Shown here: positions 1-6,348 of the stretch, piece after piece
Position numbering within the stretch: the stretch's first letter is position 1
Layout of the letters: every line of letters starts with the position of its first letter
Source: an uncultured Prevotellaceae bacterium
GTDB lineage: Bacteria > Bacteroidota > Bacteroidia > Bacteroidales > Bacteroidaceae
DNA: 14,344 nt
Assembly (NCBI GenBank): GCA_946413885.1
Contig: CAMKMK010000036.1
Coordinates: 1-14,344 of the forward strand
Reading direction: 5' to 3'
Position numbers and translations under genes: made by a program
Notes under the pieces: generated by a model
What the model was told of the DNA's origin: nothing
What the model saw: the letters and a program-made list of their open reading frames with translations, nothing else
Database searches by the model: none

Positions 1-33
1 GTGTGGATTGTGATTAGTTGATAATGAAAACAC

Positions 34-61
34 GATAGGCGAGCATTACTGCCCGCCTATC
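34..61 (-). terminator. Hairpin terminator after the eight-gene minus-strand operon
   Basis: Arms GATAGGCG (34-41) and CGCCTATC (54-61) pair perfectly. After one A/C mismatch two more G-C pairs continue inward (43-44 with 51-52), leaving a six-base loop. Read on the minus strand, the stem is followed by GTGTTTTC, a modest T-rich tail. It lies about 75 bp past the flippase stop codon. Read on the plus strand it is also followed by T-rich sequence, so it may stop transcription from both sides. The function is inferred from structure and place. Confidence 0.7.
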
Positions 62-134
62 TTACTTATGTTTTTCCGCTCATACAATCACTCTCTTTAT
101 TATTATAATTAGGTACGCGAGTGATGCCTTGCAA

Positions 135-1580
135 TCATCTGAAATAACGTCCCACAACGGGTAGGTTTTTCAGAGGCAGATCGTGATGGAAGATGTATGC
201 CACGAAAGCAAGAATCAACAACGAATTGATTACCAGTCTCAGCAGGATGTGCCAACTCTCAGGCACCTGTTGCATGACGAAGAAGAGAAGAACCGTCATC
301 AGCACATACACACCTATGCTTTTCATCGGATAGGGGATGGGGTTCTTTACTTGGCCAACAATGTAACTGAGCACCATCGACGTACCATAACCAGCGAAAC
401 CTCCCCATGCGCAAGCCATGTAGCTATAACGTGGGATGCCCCAGATGTTAACGGCAAACAGGACAATGCAACCAGCTAATGAGAACCAGGCTCCATAGAT
501 GGTCTTATCGATAAGCTTGTACCAAAAAGAAAGATTGAAATACACTCCCATCATGATCTCTGCTGCCATGACGATAGGCACTACCTGCATACCCTCGCGG
601 TAACCCTTTCCTAAAATGAGTTTCAGAATGTCGATGTAACCCATGACACACAAAAAGGCCAGCAGAGTGAAGATGAGGAAGTACTTCATGGCAACTGCAT
701 AGTATTCGTTTTTGTCGCCATCCTGTGCCTTGGCAAACACGATGGGTTCGTAGGCATAGCGGAAGGCTTGGGTAATCAAAGCCATTATCATGGCTATTTT
801 CACGCAGCCTCCATAGATACCCAACTGCACGTTGGCCTCGGCATTGTCAGGATAGACCAGAGGGAAGATGATCTTGTCGGCTACCTGGTTCAGACTGCCA
901 GCGATGCCAAGTATGAGGATAGGCCAGGAATAGGAAAGCATCTTGCGAAGCAGCGTGCCGTCGAAATGCCATTTGATCTTGAAGAGTTCAGGAATAAAGA
1001 ACAGCATGATGAGGCTGGTGCAGGCAAGATTGATGGCAAAGACATAGAAGACGCTGGTCTTACCCAAAAGCACGAAGTAAACAACGTTCAGGGCAATACT
1101 GAAGACGATGAACAGCAGCTTGAGTGAGGCGAAATGGATGGCACGCTTCTGGAACCGCAGGTAGGAGAAGGGTAAGGCCTGCAGGGCATCCATAGCCACG
1201 ACGGTAGCCATCATAAGCAGATACTCGTGATGTTCGCTGTAACCAAGAATTCCAGCTATGGGAGTAATGAAACCAAAGACGAGTGCCAGGAAGAGAGCCG
1301 TCAGCGAGGCTATCACAGCAAAACCAGTGGAAAACACAGTGTCAGGATGTTGCTGCTCGTCGTTGGCATAGCGGAAAAGGGTAGTTTCCATTCCAAAGGT
1401 CAGCAAGACCAGAATGAGAGCTGTATAGGCATACATATTGGTGGAGATGCCGTAGTCGCCCGATTGTGTGGGCATATAATGGGTGTAGAGCGGGACGAGC
1501 ATGTAGTTGAGGAAACGTCCTATGATGCTGCTCAAACCATAGATGGCAGTATCCTTTGCCAAAGAAGATAAGTTTGCCAT
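135..1580 (-). CDS. Wzx-like polysaccharide flippase (MOP superfamily)
   Basis: A 481-residue integral membrane protein of the polysaccharide flippase (Wzx/RfbX) branch of the MOP exporter superfamily. Members move lipid-linked sugar units across the inner membrane. I count about 12-14 hydrophobic segments, for example near residues 50-65, 83-110, 120-140, 150-172, 178-198, 218-236, 300-320 and 420-465. The N-terminus (LAKDTAIYGLSSIIGRFLNY, residues 7-26) is the amphipathic first helix typical of the family, and the length is usual. It is the last gene of the operon, starting 3 bp after the SpmA-SpmB gene stops. No glycosyltransferases or capsule genes lie nearby, so the sugar cargo cannot be read from context. 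A role in a general envelope glycan rather than a variable capsule is inference. Another MOP function, such as a MurJ-like one, is less likely but not excluded. Confidence 0.85.
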   Translation of the reverse strand: MANLSSLAKDTAIYGLSSIIGRFLNYMLVPLYTHYMPTQSGDYGISTNMYAYTALILVLLTFGMETTLFRYANDEQQHPDTVFSTGFAVIASLTALFLALVFGFITPIAGILGYSEHHEYLLMMATVVAMDALQALPFSYLRFQKRAIHFASLKLLFIVFSIALNVVYFVLLGKTSVFYVFAINLACTSLIMLFFIPELFKIKWHFDGTLLRKMLSYSWPILILGIAGSLNQVADKIIFPLVYPDNAEANVQLGIYGGCVKIAMIMALITQAFRYAYEPIVFAKAQDGDKNEYYAVAMKYFLIFTLLAFLCVMGYIDILKLILGKGYREGMQVVPIVMAAEIMMGVYFNLSFWYKLIDKTIYGAWFSLAGCIVLFAVNIWGIPRYSYMACAWGGFAGYGTSMVLSYIVGQVKNPIPYPMKSIGVYVLMTVLLFFVMQQVPESWHILLRLVINSLLILAFVAYIFHHDLPLKNLPVVGRYFR

Positions 1581-1583
1581 AAC

Positions 1584-2813
1584 CTATTCAAAGAAAATGT
1601 ATGCAATACCAATGGAGGCAATTACTCCCACCAGATCCGTGAGAAGACCTGCGCTGACTGCATGGCGGGTATTACGGACCCCCACACTACCAAAGTAAAC
1701 GGCAAGGATGTAGAAAGTGGTATCTGTGGCACCCTGGAACACACAAGAGAGCCGTCCCACGAAGGAATCTGGTCCGTAGATCTGCATGGCATCGACCATC
1801 ATGCCACGGGCTCCACTCCCGCTGAGAGGTTTCATGATAGCGGTAGGCAGAGCAGCCACGAAATCAGCATCACCTCCACAAAGGACAACCAGTTTCTCCA
1901 ATCCGTTCACGATAAAGTCCATAGCGCCACTTGCGCGAAAGGCTCCAATGGCAACAAGGATTGCCACCAGATAAGGAATGATGCGAATTGCCACATCAAA
2001 TCCCCCTTTTGCTCCCTCAATGAAGGCTTCGTAAACATTCACTTTCTTGCGTACACCCGCCAAGATAAAAGCGATGATGATACCAAGAAGGATGATGTTG
2101 GCTATGGTAGTACTCCAAAGATTCATTGTTTCGCGATCTACCTGAGTACCAACCCAAATGACGGCGCTGATGAGAACAGCCAAGCCAATCATTGTGCCAA
2201 GGATAACCCGATTGAAGAGATTAATGTGCTGATAAAGGGCTGTGATGACCATACCTGCGAGCGTAGCAATGGTGGTGGCTATCAGGATGGGGATGAAGAC
2301 ATCGGTAGGTTGGGCAGCTCCCATCTGGGCTCGATATACCATTACACCAACAGGTATCAGGGTAAGTCCACTTGTGTTGAGTACCAAGAACATGATCATG
2401 GCATTGGTGGCTTTCTCTTTTTCAGAGTTCAGCTCTTGTAACCCCTCCATTGCTTTCAAACCAAGAGGTGTAGCAGCATTATCCAGACCAAGCATATTGG
2501 CACCCATGTTCATGAAGATATGGCCAAAGACAGGATGGCCTGCTGGAATTTCAGGAAAGAGACGTGTCATCAGAGGGCTGAGCCATCGAGCCAAGGCATT
2601 CACCATACCACCTTTCTCGCCAATCTTCATGATGCCCATCCAAAGACTCAACACACCTGTCAGACCTAATGAAATATCAAATCCCGTCTTGGCAGAATCA
2701 AAGGTGCTGTTCATTATGGCAGGGAAAACCTCTGTATTACCCATTAGCAACTGAACCACTGCAATGATGAATGCAATGACGAAGAAACCTATCCAAATAT
2801 AGTTGAGAACCAT
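1584..2813 (-). CDS. SpmA-SpmB fusion, nucleoside-recognition (Gate) domain membrane protein
   Basis: This 409-residue membrane protein joins the two Bacillus spore maturation proteins: a SpmA-like half (about 1-215) and a SpmB-like half (about 235-409). The N half carries NMGANMLGLDNAATPLG (102-118); the C half carries LPTAIMKPLSGSGARG (322-337) and SCVFQGATDTTFYILAV (356-372). Each half has a Gate (nucleoside-recognition) domain, and the halves resemble each other: AKTGFDISLG (41-50) lines up with AKGGFDVAIR (268-277). In Bacillus the separate proteins are needed for spore core dehydration, but this organism has no sign of sporulation. Such fusions are known in Bacteroidetes and are probably transporters of unknown substrate. 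The gene starts 8 bp after the ruvB stop, with a weak AGGA six bases before the ATG, and ends 3 bp before the flippase. Family assignment is firm; function is open. Confidence 0.88.
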   Translation of the reverse strand: MVLNYIWIGFFVIAFIIAVVQLLMGNTEVFPAIMNSTFDSAKTGFDISLGLTGVLSLWMGIMKIGEKGGMVNALARWLSPLMTRLFPEIPAGHPVFGHIFMNMGANMLGLDNAATPLGLKAMEGLQELNSEKEKATNAMIMFLVLNTSGLTLIPVGVMVYRAQMGAAQPTDVFIPILIATTIATLAGMVITALYQHINLFNRVILGTMIGLAVLISAVIWVGTQVDRETMNLWSTTIANIILLGIIIAFILAGVRKKVNVYEAFIEGAKGGFDVAIRIIPYLVAILVAIGAFRASGAMDFIVNGLEKLVVLCGGDADFVAALPTAIMKPLSGSGARGMMVDAMQIYGPDSFVGRLSCVFQGATDTTFYILAVYFGSVGVRNTRHAVSAGLLTDLVGVIASIGIAYIFFE

Positions 2814-2821
2814 AACTTTTC

Positions 2822-3859
2822 CTAATCAAATAAATCTGCTTGCAGAGGATTGCCGTAACGGCTGCCCATACTGCGTCCCAAATGACTGTATGCCAATTCT
2901 GTCACTTCACGCCCACGGGGAGTACGCTTGATGAAACCTTCCTTGATAAGGAAAGGCTCGTAAACCTCTTCGATGGTTCCTCCATCTTCGCCAATGGCTG
3001 TCGCTATGGTGCTGATACCAACGGGTCCTCCCTTGAATTTATCAATAATGGTAAGCAGGATCTTGTTGTCTATCTCATCCAATCCATAGCGGTCGATGTT
3101 GAGGGCCTCGAGAGCGAAGCGGGCAATCTTCATGTCGATGCGACCGTTTCCCTTGATCTGGGCAAAGTCGCGAACCCGTCGAAGAAGTGCATTGGCAATA
3201 CGAGGTGTTCCACGACTGCGACTTGCAATCTCGCCAGCAGCCTCTGTACTGATGGGTAATCCCAAAATGCCAGCCGAACGCATGATGATCTTTTGGAGCG
3301 TTTCAGCATCGTAATACTCGAGGTGCATGTTGATGCCAAAACGGGCTCTCAAAGGAGCTGTCAACAAACCACTTCGCGTAGTGGCTCCAACCAAAGTGAA
3401 AGGATTCAAATCGATCTGAATGCTTCGGGCACTGGGTCCCTTATCAATCATGATGTCAATCCGGTAGTCCTCCATTGCACTGTAGAGATACTCTTCCACA
3501 ACAGGTGAAAGACGATGAATCTCGTCGATGAAAAGAACATCATTGGGCTCTAAGCTTGTGAGAATACCAGCCAAGTCGCCAGGCTTGTCCAAGACGGGAC
3601 CACTGGTCAGCTTAAAACCGACTCCCAGCTCATTGGCAATGATATTGCTCAGCGTGGTCTTTCCTAATCCAGGAGGGCCATGAAGCAACACGTGGTCGAG
3701 AGACTCGCCACGGTATTTTGCAGCATCCACAAAGATTCGCAAGTTATCAACTATTTTCTGCTGACCACTGAAGTCTTCGAACCGCAGGGGACGAAGCGCA
3801 TTCTCGTAGTCCTTCTCCTTTGTATTGGATTGCTGCCGTATGTCGAAATTGTCTTCCAT
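2822..3859 (-). CDS. ruvB: Holliday junction branch migration ATPase RuvB
   Basis: A 345-residue protein of normal RuvB length. RuvB forms a hexameric ring that, with RuvA, pumps DNA through Holliday junctions in recombinational repair, handing them to RuvC. The order is a short N-terminal stretch with ALRPLRFEDFSGQ (21-33), then Walker A GPPGLGKTT (61-69), Walker B LFIDEIH (109-115), sensor 1 GATTRSG (158-164), the arginine-finger region APLRARFG (168-175), sensor 2 GTPRIANALLRRVRD (217-231), and a C-terminal winged helix with FIKRTPRGREVT (309-320). All key residues are present. The start codon directly abuts the ybeY TAA stop (0 bp gap), pointing to translational coupling. ruvA and ruvC are not in the window. 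The first 15 or so residues are polar and weakly conserved, but no later Met fits as a start. Confidence 0.98.
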   Translation of the reverse strand: MEDNFDIRQQSNTKEKDYENALRPLRFEDFSGQQKIVDNLRIFVDAAKYRGESLDHVLLHGPPGLGKTTLSNIIANELGVGFKLTSGPVLDKPGDLAGILTSLEPNDVLFIDEIHRLSPVVEEYLYSAMEDYRIDIMIDKGPSARSIQIDLNPFTLVGATTRSGLLTAPLRARFGINMHLEYYDAETLQKIIMRSAGILGLPISTEAAGEIASRSRGTPRIANALLRRVRDFAQIKGNGRIDMKIARFALEALNIDRYGLDEIDNKILLTIIDKFKGGPVGISTIATAIGEDGGTIEEVYEPFLIKEGFIKRTPRGREVTELAYSHLGRSMGSRYGNPLQADLFD

Positions 3860-4270
3860 TTATCTCATTTTTAGAGCTTTATCTTCTGCCACTTCCATCA
3901 TCTCACGCTCACCAGGTCCTTTGTCGTTGATTCCGCATAGATGCAGGATGCCGTGGATAATGACGCGGCTCAACTCTTGTTCGTATGTAGTACCTATTTG
4001 CTCTGCATTGGAGCGAACAGTATCCAAACTGATGAAGATATCGCCACTTATGGTGTCATTATCAGAATAGTCAAACGTGATGATGTCGGTATAATAGTCA
4101 TGCTGAAGATATTGCTGGTTGACATTCAGAATTTTCTTGTCATCAACAAAAATGTAGGCTATCTCACCAACCTTCTTTCCATAGGAAGCAGCAACAGCCT
4201 TTACCCATGCACTGTTCTGGCGACGCTTAATCGCAGGCATCTTCACTCCTTCTGCGTTGTATGAAATCAT
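3860..4270 (-). CDS. ybeY: Endoribonuclease YbeY, rRNA maturation factor
   Basis: A 136-residue member of the UPF0054 (YbeY) family, a metal-dependent RNase acting in 16S rRNA 3'-end maturation and ribosome quality control. Family marks are TDIITFDY (61-68), GDIFIS (76-81) and the metal site HGILHLCGIND (106-116). In the usual motif HxxxHxxxxxH the third ligand is histidine; here that place is Asp116, giving HxxxHxxxxxD. I believe this is common in Bacteroidetes members, and Asp can bind zinc, so I do not read it as loss of function. The protein lacks the longer C-terminal tail of the E. coli enzyme. It starts 12 bp after the peptidase gene and its stop abuts the ruvB ATG. An unusually strong AGGAGG lies 8 bases before its ATG, supporting this start over the Met at residue 11. 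Confidence 0.95.
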   Translation of the reverse strand: MISYNAEGVKMPAIKRRQNSAWVKAVAASYGKKVGEIAYIFVDDKKILNVNQQYLQHDYYTDIITFDYSDNDTISGDIFISLDTVRSNAEQIGTTYEQELSRVIIHGILHLCGINDKGPGEREMMEVAEDKALKMR

Positions 4271-4278
4271 GTTTGGTT

Positions 4279-4284
4279 CCTCCT
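4279..4284 (-). promoter_or_regulatory. Strong Shine-Dalgarno site before ybeY
   Basis: On the minus strand a full AGGAGG is followed by the eight bases AACCAAAC and then the ybeY ATG (4268-4270). Its first three bases overlap the TAG stop (4283-4285) of the upstream peptidase gene. This is a textbook ribosome binding site in sequence and spacing. Bacteroidetes generally make little use of such sites, and most other starts in this window have none. It fixes the ybeY start. Confidence 0.7.
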
Positions 4285-5869
4285 ATTTAGAAAGCAATTC
4301 TATGGCTTTCTTCACCACTTCATCATTCTCGTAGATGATGGAAAAGTATTCGCTCATGTCCCAAAGATCACGTGCGACAAGACCTTTCAATATCAGTCGT
4401 ATGTTGTCTATTGTCTTTGCCTTTTCCTCCTCATCGGCGGGCACGATTTTCTGTTTCTCTCCTTCCTTAAAGATGTCATCTATGACATTCTCAGGAATCT
4501 GGAAGTCGCTGTGGAATTTCTCAAATGTGGGGTAATCCTTGGTCAGCTTCTTCCGATTCTTGTCCATGTACTTAAGATTGGCATTGATGATGATGCTCTT
4601 GGCAGATAATTCACGATAGCATTTGCTATACTTGGTGGTGTCCAAGGGGACGAAGTAATCAGGCATGATACCTCCACCTCCATAGACGGTTCGCTTTTCT
4701 CGTAAAGTCTGATAACGCAAGGAATCAGGGAAATGAATGCTATCGGCATTAGTCAATTCACCTTTATTGTAACGGTTCACAACATCCTTGGCATAACTCA
4801 GTTTGTCTCCTTTCTCGTAAGGTTTCTGGATGCATCGACCACTGGGCGTATAATATTTGGCAACAGTCAAGCGAATCATGCTGCCATCGGGCATATCAAT
4901 GGGACGCTGAACGAGTCCCTTGCCAAAGGTACGGCGGCCGATAACGATTCCACGGTCTTGATCTTGAATGGCACCTGAAAGAATCTCTGCGGCAGAGGCG
5001 CTGTATTCATCCACAAGCACTGCCACTTTACCTTCTGTGAACAAACCACCACCTGTACTACGGAATTCCTGATTAGGTACACTTCTTCCACGCGTATAAA
5101 CAATCAGGTCGCCTTTGGCAAGAAATTCACTGGCAATATCGGCTGCAGCCTGAAGGAAACCACCACCATTCTGCTGAAGATCCAAAATAACGTCTTGCAT
5201 GCCTTGTTCTTTCAATTTCTTGATGGCTTCCACTATTTCTTCATGGGTAGTTTGAGCAAAGTTGTTGAAACGGATCAGTCCGATAGTGGGAGTTACCATA
5301 TAGGCAGCATCCACAGAGTTAACGGGAATCTTGTCTCGAACCACATCGAATTTCAGGGTATCCTTAATGCCCGAACGCAGAACGCCCAAATGGGCAACAG
5401 TTCCTTTGGGGCCACGCAGGCGTCGCATGATTTCCTCACGGCTCATCTTTACACCAGCAATAGCAGTATCGTTCACATTGATGATACGATCTCCTGCAAG
5501 GATTCCAACTCTTTCACTTGGACCTTTGGGGACAGGTTGGATGACGAGGAGAGTATCTTCCAAGATATTGAATTGAACACCAATACCATCAAAACTGCCA
5601 GCAAGAGGTTCTGTCAACTTTTTGGTCTCTGTAGCATTTGTGTAAGCAGAATGAGGATCAAGTTTTGATAAAATACCATTAATGGCATCCTCTGTCAATT
5701 TCTTGCAATCAACGCTATCAACGTAATAGTTGTTGATCATTACAGTTGCCATCACCAATTTGCGGATCTGTTCGTCTAACGGCGTTTGGGGCAAATTATT
5801 TGTCTGTGCCCACGAGGTTATAGCAATGAGCACAAGTGTTATGCTGAAGAATAATCTTTTCATTGTCAT
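4283..5869 (-). CDS. Secreted S41 C-terminal processing peptidase with PDZ domain
   Basis: A 528-residue serine protease of the S41A (CtpA/Prc) family, which trims or degrades proteins from the C-terminus in the periplasm. A signal peptide ends near Ala21 (ITSWAQ). A helical region (30-85) with SKLDPHSAY (68-76) precedes a PDZ domain (about 90-175). The catalytic domain shows DEYSASAAEI (287-296) with nucleophile Ser292 and TFGKGLVQ (314-321) with general base Lys317. Their 25-residue spacing matches plant D1 processing peptidase (Ser372/Lys397). A C-terminal extension (about 410-528) is mostly helical and charged, as in other Bacteroidetes members. The start overlaps the coaD stop as ATGA, which favours Met1 over Met3. 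The natural substrate cannot be told from the sequence. Confidence 0.95.
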   Translation of the reverse strand: MTMKRLFFSITLVLIAITSWAQTNNLPQTPLDEQIRKLVMATVMINNYYVDSVDCKKLTEDAINGILSKLDPHSAYTNATETKKLTEPLAGSFDGIGVQFNILEDTLLVIQPVPKGPSERVGILAGDRIINVNDTAIAGVKMSREEIMRRLRGPKGTVAHLGVLRSGIKDTLKFDVVRDKIPVNSVDAAYMVTPTIGLIRFNNFAQTTHEEIVEAIKKLKEQGMQDVILDLQQNGGGFLQAAADIASEFLAKGDLIVYTRGRSVPNQEFRSTGGGLFTEGKVAVLVDEYSASAAEILSGAIQDQDRGIVIGRRTFGKGLVQRPIDMPDGSMIRLTVAKYYTPSGRCIQKPYEKGDKLSYAKDVVNRYNKGELTNADSIHFPDSLRYQTLREKRTVYGGGGIMPDYFVPLDTTKYSKCYRELSAKSIIINANLKYMDKNRKKLTKDYPTFEKFHSDFQIPENVIDDIFKEGEKQKIVPADEEEKAKTIDNIRLILKGLVARDLWDMSEYFSIIYENDEVVKKAIELLSK

Positions 5870-6348
5870 TTCTTGTATGTTTCTAATTCGTAATGAAGTC
5901 CCTTTGGCAGCCAGTTTTGTATGTCCTTACCAAAATGAGATAATTCTCGAACGATACTGCTGCTGATACTGCTCAAGTTAGGATTAGCGAAAAGAACGAT
6001 GGTTTCGATGTCTGAGAGTTTCTTGTTCATCTCAGCAATGTCCCGTTCATATTCATAATCTTTTATGGATCGAATGCCACGCAGAATGAATTTTGCACCT
6101 TTTTCTTTTGCAAAATCGATGGTTAAACATTGATAGCTCTCAACCTGAATACGTGGTTCGTTAGCATAGAACTTCCTAAGTGCAGCAACTCTTTCTTCCA
6201 CAGGAATCCATCCTTGTTTATGTTCGTTATAGCCAATGGCGATAATGAGTGAGTCAAACAAATCAAGTCCTCTCGCTACCAAGTCGGCATGTCCGACAGT
6301 AAAGGGATCAAAAGACCCAGGGAATATGGCTTTATGCAGTTTCTTCAT
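5866..6348 (-). CDS. coaD: Phosphopantetheine adenylyltransferase CoaD
   Basis: A 160-residue enzyme of standard length. It transfers AMP from ATP to 4'-phosphopantetheine, giving dephospho-CoA in the fourth step of coenzyme A synthesis in the cytoplasm. Motifs are the nucleotidyltransferase signature FPGSFDPFTVGH (9-20, His20 of the T/HxGH motif), RGIRSIKDYEYE (90-101) and SSISSSIVREL (126-136). All expected catalytic segments are present. The first 17 bp lie inside the end of parE in another frame, and the stop overlaps the peptidase start by 4 bp, so it is held tightly in the operon. An AGGAGG at 6352-6357 sits only 3 bases before the ATG, but it also encodes part of the acidic ParE tail and may be fortuitous. 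Confidence 0.97.
   Translation of the reverse strand: MKKLHKAIFPGSFDPFTVGHADLVARGLDLFDSLIIAIGYNEHKQGWIPVEERVAALRKFYANEPRIQVESYQCLTIDFAKEKGAKFILRGIRSIKDYEYERDIAEMNKKLSDIETIVLFANPNLSSISSSIVRELSHFGKDIQNWLPKGLHYELETYKK

Noticed and set aside
135..1580. Flippase as the edge of a capsule or O-antigen gene cluster
   Set aside because: A terminator follows it and its neighbours are housekeeping genes; there are no glycosyltransferases in the window.
1662..2441. Long open frame (259 codons) on the plus strand inside the SpmA-SpmB gene
   Set aside because: It is antisense to a clear family member, rich in His, Asn and Thr in a way typical of shadow frames, and has no family motif or promoter.
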